Origin: Deltaproteobacteria bacterium
GTDB lineage: Bacteria > Desulfobacterota > Deferrisomatia > Deferrisomatales > JACRMM01
Reading direction: 5' to 3'
DNA length: 41,893 nucleotides
NCBI GenBank assembly: GCA_016214985.1
Contig: JACRMM010000070.1
Location: 1-41,893 of the forward strand
Positions within the stretch are counted from its first letter, which is position 1. Every line of letters starts with the position of its first letter. The position numbers were made by a program, and so were the translations under genes. The notes beneath the pieces are model-generated. The model saw only the letters and a program-made list of their open reading frames with translations. It was not told where the DNA came from and searched no databases. Below are positions 34,165-41,893 of the stretch, in pieces.

Positions 34165-35607
34165 ATGACGACGACCGCCGACAGCACTTCCGCACGACGA
34201 CTCTCCGAGCTGGCCGAGGAGGTTCACCGCCTCGTCTCCGAGTCAACGTCCCTGCCGCGCGAAGATCCCGTCTCGGAGATCCGCCGGGGCCTGCTTCGGT
34301 TGCGCGCCGAGCGCGACGACGCGCTGGACCGGCTGCGCGCGACCGAGCAGCGCTTCCAGCGCTTCGCCGACATGAGCCCTGACGCGGTCGCGGAGGCCGA
34401 GGCCGAGAGCCTCACCCTGCTCTCCTTCAACCCGGTCCTGTGCCGCATGCTGCGTCGCTCACCAACAGACCTGGAGCAGGCTCCCTTCGACTCCCTGTTT
34501 CAAAGCTCCGCCGAGGCGGCCGAGCTCCTCGGCCGCCTTCGCGAGACTCCCCGCCTCCGCGACTGCGAGGCGGAGCTCCGTCGCGGAGACGGCAGCTCGT
34601 TTCCCGCCCTCCTCACGCTGGCGCTCGTCGAACGGGGCGGCGAGCCGCGGATCGAGCTGATGGCTCGGGACGTCTCGGCCAGCCGGGAGAGTCAGCGCAA
34701 GGACCGAGACCAGACGCAGACTCTCGTCGACCTCTACGGAGAGCTCAGCCGCGCGCACGACGCGCTTCAGACCGCCTACGGGGAGGTCGAGGAGCGCGTC
34801 GCCCGTCAGACCGCCGAGCTGCGCCACGCCTACGACTCCCTTCGGGCCTCGGACCAGGTGAAGACCGAGTTCCTCATGAAGATGAGCCACGAGCTGCGTA
34901 CGCCGCTCAACTGCATCATCGGGTACTCCGAAGCCATGACCGAGGGCCTCGACGGGCCCGTATCCGGCCGTCAGGCACAGAGCCTCGCCCGAATCGCCGA
35001 CAACGGCCGACGGCTCCTGCGGATGATCGAAGACCTGCTCGACCTCTCGCGGCTGGAGTCGGGACAGCTCGAGTTCGTCTTCAGCGCCCTCGACGTCGGA
35101 GACGCGCTCCAGGACGTTCTCCACCAGGCGAGGAGCCTCGTCGCCCGGCGCCCCATCGGCCTGGAACTCTCGCTGTCGGAGCCCCTTCCCCCCGTCTGGG
35201 CCGACCCGGACCGGCTGCGCCAGGTGGTCTTCAACCTCGTCGGCAACGCACTCAAGTTCACGGATCAGGGGTTCGTGCGCGTCGAGGCGCGACGGGTGCC
35301 CACCGCCGGCGTAGAGGTCCGCGTCTGCGACTCGGGACCGGGAGTCCCCTCCGACCAGGCGGAGACGATCTTCGAGCGGTTCACGCAGCTGCCCGGCCGC
35401 GACCGCTCGGGCGCGGGTCTCGGCCTGTCGATCTGCCGCGAGCTGGTGGAGGGGATGGGTGGCAAGATCTGGGTGCAGGACGGGATCGGCGGGGGGAGCG
35501 TCTTCACCTTCACTCTCCCCGTGGCCCCGTCCCCCAGCCAACTGACGCTGCCGTTTCACCGAGGCGGGACTTCGCCCCTTCTTGACACGGGCGACCCGCC
35601 CGCCTGA
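34165..35607 (+). CDS. Soluble PAS-domain sensor histidine kinase
   Basis: This 480-residue protein has an N-terminal coiled region (1-60), a PAS-like domain (about 65-170), a coiled coil (180-230), a HisKA domain with His242 in SHELRTPLNCIIGYSEAM, and a HATPase domain with the N box (NLVGNALKF, Asn361), G1 (DSGPGVP, 389-395) and G2 (GAGLGLSI, 417-424). It has no membrane segment, so it senses a cytoplasmic or partner signal. No response regulator lies next to it on this strand; the sigma-54 regulator at 39411 and the CheY-like protein at 19323 are the nearest candidates. It has no clear Shine-Dalgarno sequence. Confidence 0.9.
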   Translation: MTTTADSTSARRLSELAEEVHRLVSESTSLPREDPVSEIRRGLLRLRAERDDALDRLRATEQRFQRFADMSPDAVAEAEAESLTLLSFNPVLCRMLRRSPTDLEQAPFDSLFQSSAEAAELLGRLRETPRLRDCEAELRRGDGSSFPALLTLALVERGGEPRIELMARDVSASRESQRKDRDQTQTLVDLYGELSRAHDALQTAYGEVEERVARQTAELRHAYDSLRASDQVKTEFLMKMSHELRTPLNCIIGYSEAMTEGLDGPVSGRQAQSLARIADNGRRLLRMIEDLLDLSRLESGQLEFVFSALDVGDALQDVLHQARSLVARRPIGLELSLSEPLPPVWADPDRLRQVVFNLVGNALKFTDQGFVRVEARRVPTAGVEVRVCDSGPGVPSDQAETIFERFTQLPGRDRSGAGLGLSICRELVEGMGGKIWVQDGIGGGSVFTFTLPVAPSPSQLTLPFHRGGTSPLLDTGDPPA

Positions 35608-35613
35608 GGCGGA

Positions 35614-37176
35614 TCAGAAGACGAACCGCTGCAGCGCGCTCTGGGTAGCCACGATCAGGGCGCCGAGGACCCCGCCCCACCAGGCGATTGCCCCCAGTTC
35701 CCGCTTGGCAACCGACACGATGACGCGCTCCAGCTCTCGGGGCGGAAGGCGCAGCACTTCGCGCTCGATCAGCCCCTCCACATCGACGATCCGGAGGATC
35801 TCCGGGACCTTCGACGCCACCGCCGGCATGACGCGATCCAGGGCCTGCGACACCAACTCGCGGGCGAAGTCCTCGGCCACCCAGCGCGACAGCCGTCCGA
35901 CGGGGGTGTCCAGGAGGAGTCCGGCGAGCGCCCCCTCCTCCCGGCGAGCCAGGAGCTCGAGGCCGCCGTGGGAGGCCCAGCGGCCGAAGACTCGGGTCAA
36001 GCGCTCTGCGGCTCTGTCTCCAGCGCCCGACAGCTCGGCGATCTCAGCCAAGGACGTGTGAAAGACCCTCAAGAGCTCTCGCTCCAGCACGCGCGCCAGC
36101 GCCTCCCCGGCCTCCGGCAGCCGAAGCCTCGCCGCAGCCCAGGCGGCCGCCCGGGCTGCGAGCCGTTCCACCTCCTCCGGCGCGACGTCGCCGAGCAGAT
36201 CGGCCGGGGCCCGCTGGAGGAGCACCTCCAGCGCCCCCCACACCCCCTGTTCCACGTGGGCCCGGTTCTCCTCTTCGTAGACGAGCTCCCCCAGGCGATA
36301 CAGGTTCGCGTCCACGACGGCATCGACCTCGCGAAACACCCGCTCCCGCCCCAGGAGGGCGGCACGGCGGACCAGGTTCCTCAGCAGTCCGCCTTCCATC
36401 TCCAAGAGGTAGGAGCGGATGCCGGCGCGCACGGCGCCCTTGATCTTCTCGACGTTCTGGGGGGAGAGCAGGACCTGCTCGAATCGCTGAAGGATCGCGG
36501 GGACGCTCCCGCGCACCGCCTGCAGCAGGGCACTCCTGGCTTCGGGCGGGAGCAGGTCGCCGAGAGCGCGCCGGCTCTCCGCGAGACGAGGAAGGAGGAT
36601 TCGGAATCCCTCGCGGAGGCGCTCCTCGAGATCCGGCGAAGCGAGCAGGGCGGTCCCCTTCGCGGCCACGAGCCGAGACAGGGCAGCCTCCTCCCCGGGG
36701 AGCAGCTCTGCCGGAGTTCGCTTCAGCAGGAGCTCGAACCCGGAACACACGACCGCCTCCCCGGCCGGGGACGCGAACCACGGTTGAAGGGCCCGAGCCG
36801 CCTCCAGGGCCACGCTCTCCACCACCCTCCCGACGGCTTGTTCCCCCGCGACCCCGAAGAGCTCACGAAGCGTACCGTACTCGCGGCCGAAGCAGCGGCC
36901 GAGCGCTTCGTGGGCCAGGGTTTCGAGGGCCTTTCGCACCTCCGCCCCACCGATCCTCTCGGCCACGCTCTCCTCTCGCAGGAGATCCGAGGTGAAGATC
37001 CGCGCCACGGAGCGCGCCATGTCGGCCTTGCGCCGGGGGATCATGCCCTGAAGGCGCAGCCCCAGGAAGCGAACCTCCTCGAAGGGGCGAAACAGCATGA
37101 CGATCGCGATGCCCGTGTGCACGTACCCAATTGCGAACCCGATCCCCAGGGAGAGCAGGAACTTCAGATAGGTCAT
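35614..37176 (-). CDS. DUF445 family membrane protein
   Basis: This 520-residue protein matches DUF445: an N-terminal membrane segment followed by HTGIAIVMLFRPFEEV and GMIPRRKADMARSVARI, a long helical middle part rich in Ala/Leu/Glu (coiled coil-like), and a final membrane segment at about 493-515 with ELGAIAWWGGVLGALI. The function is unknown; related YheB-like proteins are associated with the cell envelope. It follows ridA by 20 bases and ends 6 bases from the convergent kinase gene. Confidence 0.85.
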   Translation of the reverse strand: MTYLKFLLSLGIGFAIGYVHTGIAIVMLFRPFEEVRFLGLRLQGMIPRRKADMARSVARIFTSDLLREESVAERIGGAEVRKALETLAHEALGRCFGREYGTLRELFGVAGEQAVGRVVESVALEAARALQPWFASPAGEAVVCSGFELLLKRTPAELLPGEEAALSRLVAAKGTALLASPDLEERLREGFRILLPRLAESRRALGDLLPPEARSALLQAVRGSVPAILQRFEQVLLSPQNVEKIKGAVRAGIRSYLLEMEGGLLRNLVRRAALLGRERVFREVDAVVDANLYRLGELVYEEENRAHVEQGVWGALEVLLQRAPADLLGDVAPEEVERLAARAAAWAAARLRLPEAGEALARVLERELLRVFHTSLAEIAELSGAGDRAAERLTRVFGRWASHGGLELLARREEGALAGLLLDTPVGRLSRWVAEDFARELVSQALDRVMPAVASKVPEILRIVDVEGLIEREVLRLPPRELERVIVSVAKRELGAIAWWGGVLGALIVATQSALQRFVF

Positions 37177-37195
37177 CGGGGGTCCCGACGCCCGC

Positions 37196-37606
37196 TTACG
37201 GGCCCCACTCGAGAGGCGGCGGTGGCGCGACCGCCGCGACCGCCTCCACCTCCAGGCGGGCGCCGCGCGGCAAGGCGGCCACCTGTACGGTGGAGCGAGC
37301 CGGCGGGGCGCCTGTGAAGTACTCGGCGTACACCGCGTTGAACGCCGCGAAGTCCTGCAGGTCCCGGAGGAAGACCGTCGTCTTCACCACCAGGTCGAGG
37401 TTCGACCCCGCCGCCTCCAGCACGGCGGCCAGATTGTCGAGGACGCGGCGGGCCTGCGCCTCGAGGGGACCGTCCACGAGCTCCCCGGTCTCGGGAACCA
37501 GGGGGATCTGGCCCGAGCAGTACACCCACCCACCGGCCACAACGGCTTGACTGTAAGGACCGATCGCTGCCGGCGCCCGCCCCGTCTCCACTCGCCTCTT
37601 GATCAT
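37196..37606 (-). CDS. ridA: RidA family enamine/imine deaminase
   Basis: This 136-residue protein hydrolyses reactive enamine/imine intermediates, such as 2-aminoacrylate, that would otherwise damage PLP enzymes. The start APAAIGPYSQAVVAGG, GQIPLVPETGELV, the catalytic-type Arg in PPARSTVQVAALPRGA and the Glu in LEVEAVA match the RidA subfamily. It lies just upstream of the DUF445 gene. The pathway link in this organism (for example to IlvA/threonine dehydratase) is not shown. Confidence 0.93.
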   Translation of the reverse strand: MIKRRVETGRAPAAIGPYSQAVVAGGWVYCSGQIPLVPETGELVDGPLEAQARRVLDNLAAVLEAAGSNLDLVVKTTVFLRDLQDFAAFNAVYAEYFTGAPPARSTVQVAALPRGARLEVEAVAAVAPPPPLEWGP

Positions 37607-37757
37607 GGCTCACCCTCTCCGCTGTCGTCCGTTCCACCCGGGCCGTACCCGTGCGCCGTTGCTCTGGCTCCTGGGGTATGGTACAGCTGACTCGCCGGCT
37701 CCGCTGCGGTCCGGCACCTCACTTTCCGGCGCCTTGCCGTCCAACCCGGAGAAGAGC

Positions 37758-38210
37758 ATGTCCACCGCACTCTCGAGCCCTGCCGCCGTCCTCGAAGCCG
37801 TGGCCCAAGGGGACCTCGCCGCCCTCCGCCGGGCGCTGGAGGAGTCGCCCCTCGCGCGCCACCTCGGCATCACCTTCACCGAGCTCGAGCCCGGACGCGC
37901 GGCCGCCACCCTGCCGGGCGGCCCCGGGCTCCCCAACTTCCTAGGGTACGCCCACACCGGCGCCCTGTTCGCCCTCGCCGAACAGGTCATGGCAGCGGCC
38001 GCCAACTCCCTCGGCTACGTGGGTCTTCCCTTGAGCTGCGAGATGCACTTCCTGAACGCAGCGAATCCTGCCCATGCCGTCGCGGCGCGCGCCCACGTGG
38101 TCGACACCCAGGGACGGATCGCGCGGGTGCTGGTGGAGCTCGCCCAGGGCGATCTGCCCGTGGCCCGGCTTACCGAGATGGTCTTCCTGCGCTCCGGCGC
38201 GAAGGCGTGA
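37758..38210 (+). CDS. PaaI/YiiD-like hot-dog thioesterase
   Basis: This 150-residue protein fits the hot-dog DUF4442/PaaI group: LGITFTELEPGRAAATLPGG, the substrate-loop NFLGYAHTGALFALAEQVMAA, and the final strands EMHFLNAAN and VVDTQGRIARVLVEL. It probably hydrolyses an acyl-CoA. ATG 37758 has GGAGA 6-10 bases upstream. The stop overlaps the M20 amidohydrolase start (GTGA), so the two genes are likely coupled. Confidence 0.78.
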   Translation: MSTALSSPAAVLEAVAQGDLAALRRALEESPLARHLGITFTELEPGRAAATLPGGPGLPNFLGYAHTGALFALAEQVMAAAANSLGYVGLPLSCEMHFLNAANPAHAVAARAHVVDTQGRIARVLVELAQGDLPVARLTEMVFLRSGAKA

Positions 38211-39448
38211 GCGCGGCGCCCCGCGAGGCGATCCACCGGGCGGCCGCTGAGCGGCAGACGCTGGTTCAATTGCTGCGCCGTGAACTCCACGAGATCCCCG
38301 AGCTCGCCTTCCAGGAGGTCGAGACCACCCGCTTGGTGGCCGAGTTTCTGGCGACGCGCGGGATCACGTTCACGCCCTCTCGCTCGGGAACGGGCGGGAT
38401 CGCGGTCGTGGGAGGGGGTGACGGCGCCGGCGTGATCCTCCGGGCGGATCTGGACGCCCTCCCCGTCGACGAGCCCGCGGACCATCCGTGCCGATCTCGC
38501 CACCCGGGCCGAATGCACGCCTGTGGGCACGACGCGCACGCGGCGATGCTCCTGGCGACCGCCGACGCTCTGGCCGACCCGACGCTCGGATTTCGGGGAC
38601 GCGCCGTGTGCGTTTTCCAACCCGCGGAGGAGGGGCCTGGAGGCTGTCGGCGCCTGCTGGAGGAGGGCCTCCTCGAGAAGCACCCGGTGGGGTCGGCCGT
38701 TGCCCTGCACGTCTGGCCCCAGCTGGCGACCGGCCAGGTCGGGCTCGAACCCGGACCCCGCATGGCCGGCATGGACCGCATCACCCTCACGTTTCACGGC
38801 CTGGGCGGACACGGAGCCTATCCCCACGCGTGCATCGACCCCGTCGTGATGGCCGCCGAGGCGGTCCTCTCGCTTCAGACGATCGTCAGCCGGCGGCTCG
38901 ATCCCCTCGAGCCCGGGGTCGTGACCCTCGGCTCGATCCACGGCGGCACCGCGGCCAACGTGATCTCGGATTCGGTCGAGCTCCTCGGTACCACGCGCTT
39001 CTACAACGCCGAGACTCGGCGTCGCCTCCGCGAAGAGGTCGAGCGGGTCGGGCACGGCGTCGCCTCCGCTCACGGCGGCCGGTTCGAGCTCCGGTTCGAC
39101 GAGGGCTACCCCGTCACCCGCAACGATCCCCGGGCAACCGAAACCGTCGCCGCCGCGCTGCGAGAGGTATTGGGAGACGAGGCCGTGGTTGCGGGCAGCC
39201 GCACCATGGGCGCGGAGGACATGGGCTACCTGCTGGAACGCGTACCCGGCTGTTACGTGCAACTGGGTTCGAGTGCCGCCCCGAACACCGCCCCGCCCCT
39301 GCACAGCGCGCGGTTCTCGCTCGACGAGGCGTGCCTGCCCGTAGGGGTCGAGGCCTTCCTGGCCGCTGCCTTCGCCTTGGACCCTCCTGCAGAGGAACCC
39401 TGCGCCCGCACTACGTGCGTGCGCCCGACCGGCTCTCGCTCGCGTTGA
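38207..39448 (+). CDS. M20 family amidohydrolase (hippurate/N-acyl amino-acid hydrolase-like)
   Basis: This 413-residue enzyme hydrolyses amide bonds of N-acyl amino acids. The metal-binding motifs of the M20D group are visible: HACGHDAHAAML near residue 104, QPAEEGPGG near 140, HVWP near 166, GLGGHGAYPH in the lid/dimerization domain near 200, and LHSARF near the end. The GTG start overlaps the thioesterase stop by 4 bp. Its 3' end overlaps the convergent sigma-54 regulator gene by 38 bases (39411-39448). The physiological substrate is unknown. Confidence 0.9.
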   Translation: MSAAPREAIHRAAAERQTLVQLLRRELHEIPELAFQEVETTRLVAEFLATRGITFTPSRSGTGGIAVVGGGDGAGVILRADLDALPVDEPADHPCRSRHPGRMHACGHDAHAAMLLATADALADPTLGFRGRAVCVFQPAEEGPGGCRRLLEEGLLEKHPVGSAVALHVWPQLATGQVGLEPGPRMAGMDRITLTFHGLGGHGAYPHACIDPVVMAAEAVLSLQTIVSRRLDPLEPGVVTLGSIHGGTAANVISDSVELLGTTRFYNAETRRRLREEVERVGHGVASAHGGRFELRFDEGYPVTRNDPRATETVAAALREVLGDEAVVAGSRTMGAEDMGYLLERVPGCYVQLGSSAAPNTAPPLHSARFSLDEACLPVGVEAFLAAAFALDPPAEEPCARTTCVRPTGSRSR

Positions 39449-40838
39449 TCTCGTCGCGCAGGGAGATCCCCACCTTCTTCATGAGAGCCTGAAAGTTCGG
39501 CCGAAGCATCCCGGTCTCCTCGGCTGCCCTCGTGACGTTCCACTTGTTGCGCCGCAGGGCATCTAGGACGAAGGCCTTCTCCACCGGTTCGACGGCCCGC
39601 TCCCGGATCTGGCGCTTCGTCTCCTTGAGCTCGTCGGCGCTTCGCGGAACGTAGGCCGGACGTCCCTGCCCCTCGTCCTCCTCACCCCACTGGAGCTCCA
39701 GATCGTCCTTCTGGATCAGCGGCCCATCGGTGAGCACAACGGCGCGCTCGATGGTATTCTCGAGCTCGCGCACGTTGCCCGGGAACCCGTACTCCTCCAG
39801 GAGCGCCATGGCGTCGGGGGCCAATCCCCGGATCTCCTTTCCGATCTCCTCGGAGAACGTCTTGAGGAAGTGTCCGATGAGGAGCGGCAGGTCGCCCTTG
39901 CGCTCCCGGAGAGGGGGCAGGTCGATGGGAATGATATTGAGCCGGAAGAAGAGGTCCTCTCGAAACGATCCCTCGGCGACCATCTTCCGGAGCGTCCGGT
40001 TGGTCGCCGCGACGAGCCGGATGTCGATGGGGATCGGCTGGGTGCCGCCCACGGGAGTGACCTTGCGGGCTTGGAGCACCCGCAGGAGCTTTGCCTGGGT
40101 CGCCAGGCTGATGTTCGCCACCTCGTCCATGAAGAGCGTCCCCCCGTCGGCCACCTTGAAGAGTCCGGTCTTCGTGACCACGGCGCCCGTGAACGAGCCC
40201 TTCACGTGGCCAAAGAGCTCGCTCTCGAGCAGATTCTCGGCCAGCGCCGTGCAGTCCACGGCCACAAAGGGGTGTTCGCGCCGGCCACTGTGGCGGTGGA
40301 TCGCGCGGGCGACGAGCTCCTTTCCGGTTCCGCTCTCCCCGGTCACGAGGATGGTACTGTCCGAAGGCGCCACCTGGAGGATACGGCGGTAGATCTTCTG
40401 CATCTCCCGGCTCTCGCCTACGATGCCGTCGAAACCTTCGCTCGTGTGGTAGAGGGTTTCGATCAACAGGCTCCGGTGCTCGAGGGCCCGGCCGACCTTC
40501 TCCTTGAGCTGGTCGGGCGTGAAGGGCTTCGAGATGTAGTCAAACGCTCCGCTCTTCATAACCTCCACCGCGTTGTCCACCGTCGAATAGCCCGTGATGA
40601 CAACCACCGGAAGATCGGGCTGCTTCTCCCGAATCGCCTTGAGGACCTCCAGGCCCCCCATGCCGGGCATCTTGAGATCGGTCACGACCACGTCGAAGTC
40701 GATGGCGTCCAGGAGCTCGAGCGCCGCATAGCCGTTCGCTGCGGTCTCGACCTGGTAGAGGTCCCCGGAGAAGATTCGCCGGCTTCCTTCCCGGACGACC
40801 GCCTCGTCGTCCACGATCAGGATCTTCCTCTTCTCCAT
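39411..40838 (-). CDS. NtrC-type sigma-54-dependent response regulator
   Basis: This 475-residue protein has a receiver domain (residues 5-120; Asp54 in TDLKMPGMGG), a sigma-54 AAA+ domain (about 140-375) with Walker A GESGTGKE, the sigma-54 contact loop GSFTGA (usual GAFTGA with Ser), Walker B GGTLFMDE, and a C-terminal Fis-type helix-turn-helix (NKWNVTRAAEETGMLRPNFQ). ATG 40838 was chosen as the receiver-domain start (MEKRKILIVDDE); longer starts upstream add unsupported residues. It is divergent from a gene with a near-perfect sigma-54 promoter, so it probably controls that gene. No partner kinase is adjacent. It ends 38 bases inside the M20 gene. Confidence 0.93.
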   Translation of the reverse strand: MEKRKILIVDDEAVVREGSRRIFSGDLYQVETAANGYAALELLDAIDFDVVVTDLKMPGMGGLEVLKAIREKQPDLPVVVITGYSTVDNAVEVMKSGAFDYISKPFTPDQLKEKVGRALEHRSLLIETLYHTSEGFDGIVGESREMQKIYRRILQVAPSDSTILVTGESGTGKELVARAIHRHSGRREHPFVAVDCTALAENLLESELFGHVKGSFTGAVVTKTGLFKVADGGTLFMDEVANISLATQAKLLRVLQARKVTPVGGTQPIPIDIRLVAATNRTLRKMVAEGSFREDLFFRLNIIPIDLPPLRERKGDLPLLIGHFLKTFSEEIGKEIRGLAPDAMALLEEYGFPGNVRELENTIERAVVLTDGPLIQKDDLELQWGEEDEGQGRPAYVPRSADELKETKRQIRERAVEPVEKAFVLDALRRNKWNVTRAAEETGMLRPNFQALMKKVGISLRDEINASESRSGART

Positions 40839-40978
40839 CTCCCTCGACCCTCCCATCCGTAACTTCACGGCGCGCCGAGCCCGCTCCCAGACCTTTTCCC
40901 CGTTCTGGCGAACCCGTTGCTCCGAAGACACCCCCCGTTGTCGGCCAGTCCGCACCCCCCGAAATCGGCAGCGCCTTT

Positions 40979-41006
40979 ATTTTACTCCCAGCCCCTTGAA
41001 ATCCAA
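40979..41006 (-). promoter_or_regulatory. Candidate promoter for the sigma-54 regulator gene
   Basis: On the minus strand TTGGAT (41006-41001) and TAAAAT (40984-40979) are separated by 16 bases. The -10 box is strong and the -35 box weak. Transcription would start near 40972, about 135 bases before the ATG. Confidence 0.4.
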
Positions 41007-41158
41007 GATCTCTTTCCCGTGCACTCGGGATGGAATCGAGCCGGCCGCCATACACCTGCACAGCCCTCTCATACACCCCCTCCTGAACGTGTTCCCCACG
41101 TTATCCCAGCAAGTTGAAGCATTCTCGGCCTTCGCCGGTTCGCGGCACGAGCGAGCAT

Positions 41159-41336
41159 GGTGTACGGCCTCCGTATACACCGAGAACCGCCCAGAGGGCG
41201 GCGAGGGGGGTCGGCAATGGCACAAAACCCTTGGTAGATTGCATAGTTCAGTCACAGACCCCCACCCAAGGTGGGGGCTTGATAACCGGGAGCCGCCCAG
41301 GGCGGCGTGGTACACCCGGAGCCGCCCGAGACGGCT
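41159..41336. repeat. Group of hairpins with a repeated CCGGGAGCCGCCC unit
   Basis: Hairpins read: GGTGTACGG with CCGTATACACC at 41159-41181 (2-base bulge), CCGCCC-AGA-GGGCGG at 41187-41201, CCCCCACC-CAA-GGTGGGGG at 41259-41277, GCCGCC-CAG-GGCGGC at 41292-41306, and AGCCG/CGGCT at 41320-41336. Three of them carry a degenerate direct repeat (ACACCGAGAACCGCCC, AACCGGGAGCCGCCC, CACCCGGAGCCGCCC). No coding frame is present. Confidence 0.65.
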
Positions 41337-41574
41337 GGAAGATTCTTCGGCGGCATCGGCCTCGGGGCGAGTCATCGATATGTCGGCTGTCCGAGTTGTG
41401 TCCGGGCGTCGCCCTCATGAAGCATGGCCCCAGAGCGCATTCCTTGCGCATGAGTGCCGACCGGAACTGAGACCCTGTCAGGTGTCAGCCTTTTTCGGCA
41501 CCCTCGAGAGCCAAGGCGCGCTCCCGGAACCGTCAAACTTCGGGGGTCCCCCGCCAAAGGCGGGGGGTTACCCG
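41259..41574. mobile_element. Possible palindrome-bounded non-autonomous element
   Basis: Two similar 8-bp hairpins, CCCCCACC-CAA-GGTGGGGG (41259-41277, followed by CTTGATAACC) and CCCCCGCC-AAA-GGCGGGGG (41548-41566, followed by GTTACCC), are 270 bases apart in the same orientation. Non-autonomous relatives of IS200/IS605 have subterminal hairpins and a TTGAT-like left site, so a remnant is possible. No transposase is present and there is no second copy in the window to test it. Confidence 0.25.
41476..41489. promoter_or_regulatory. Tandem TGTCAG heptamers upstream of the sigma-54 promoter
   Basis: TGTCAGG (41476-41482) and TGTCAGC (41483-41489) lie about 130 bases upstream of the sigma-54 promoter, a usual distance for enhancer sites. 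No binding protein is known; this is a weak candidate. Confidence 0.25.
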
Positions 41575-41615
41575 TTGTACTTATACAAAACTAAATTCTC
41601 CTTTTATCGTACAGT

Positions 41616-41632
41616 TTGGCACAATCACTGCA
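41616..41632 (+). promoter_or_regulatory. Sigma-54 promoter
   Basis: TTGGCACAATCACTGCA matches the sigma-54 consensus TTGGCAC-N5-TTGCA at 15 of the 17 positions or tolerated positions: the GG and GC dinucleotides are exactly spaced. Transcription would start near 41644, 40 bases before the ATG at 41684. Confidence 0.8.
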
Positions 41633-41683
41633 CGGGGGTAGGGCAAGAGGGGCGTTCGGGACCGGACCGGAAGGGAGCCTGCC

Positions 41684-41893
41684 ATGAAGAGCGCGATCTC
41701 CACCCTGTGCACGACCGTGATCGCCACCACCGCCACCACCGCCGCCTGGGCCGCCGCCGGGCCCCGGGCCGAGGGCGTAGGCCTTCTGACCTGGCTCTTC
41801 CTGGGCTTCGGCGCGCTGATCGTCGTCGGCCAGTGCGTGCCGGCGCTGGTGCTGTTCGTCTCGATGGTGCGGAGCCTGTTTACCGGCACGGCC
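41684..41893 (+). CDS. Small membrane protein, sigma-54 controlled (runs off the right edge)
   Basis: At least 70 codons are visible from ATG 41684, which follows GGGAG by 6 bases. The product has an N-terminal hydrophobic signal-like segment (Ala/Thr-rich, about residues 4-25) and a second membrane helix (LLTWLFLGFGALIVVGQ, about residues 34-50) continuing into PALVLFVSMVRSLF. The downstream part is missing, so the full length is unknown. I do not recognise a named family. A near-perfect sigma-54 promoter lies 52 bases upstream, and the divergent NtrC-type regulator is the likely activator. Confidence 0.75.
   Translation, partial: MKSAISTLCTTVIATTATTAAWAAAGPRAEGVGLLTWLFLGFGALIVVGQCVPALVLFVSMVRSLFTGTA

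Noticed and set aside
41159..41580. CRISPR array
   Set aside because: Hairpin units differ in sequence and spacing and there are no uniform repeats, spacers or cas genes.

Overview
The window is a GC-rich (roughly two-thirds G+C by eye) bacterial chromosome segment. Its gene content and order fit a high-GC member of the former Deltaproteobacteria (Desulfobacterota/Desulfuromonadia-like): a tadA - tRNA-Ser - SRP RNA - dnaX - ybaB block, a HesB-like protein with an in-frame UGA, a FapA/DUF342 protein, an HD-GYP/HEAT pair, a sigma-54 regulator and lutABC. The taxonomic assignment is inference; no rRNA is present.

Layout. 1-160: the first 12 codons and upstream DNA of an IS110-family transposase that leaves the window on the left. 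160-2896 (-): lutABC, an L-lactate oxidation complex, with a good sigma-70 promoter at 3036-3064. 2897-4022: an AT-richer stretch with a truncated hot-dog thioesterase and a promoter-terminator pair that would make a short RNA. 4023-6602 (+): a large secreted zinc metalloprotease with PKD/FN3-like repeats. 6919-17470 (-): a long branched-chain amino-acid operon in the order ydcH-like, ilvD, ilvB, ilvN, ilvC, leuA, an MFS exporter, leuC, leuD. leuB is not here. Four of its five large internal gaps carry inverted-repeat structures. 17737-21243 (+): nadB, a CheY-like receiver and a FapA-like protein. 21257-23113 (-): GTP-dependent PEP carboxykinase. 23321-23644 (+): a HesB/IscA-like protein whose first cluster-ligand position is an in-frame UGA followed by a bacterial SECIS-type hairpin, so a selenoprotein. 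This is the most notable gene.

23724-33573 (-) is a long co-directional block: tadA, tRNA-Ser(CGA), ffs, dnaX, ybaB, cobO, corA, DUF1847, a HEAT-repeat protein, an HD-GYP protein, an O-methyltransferase and a small membrane protein. 33684-35607 (+): a hypothetical gene and a soluble PAS histidine kinase. 35614-37606 (-): ridA and a DUF445 membrane protein. 37758-39448 (+): a PaaI-type thioesterase coupled to an M20 amidohydrolase. 39411-40838 (-): an NtrC-type sigma-54 activator. 40839-41683 holds no gene. It contains a group of strong hairpins with 3-nt loops and ends in a near-consensus sigma-54 promoter that drives a small membrane protein running off the right edge.

Genes are packed tightly. 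Nine junctions overlap by 4 bp, and eight of these use GTGA, so translational coupling is a general habit of this genome. Very long open frames opposite real genes are common because of the GC content and were not annotated.
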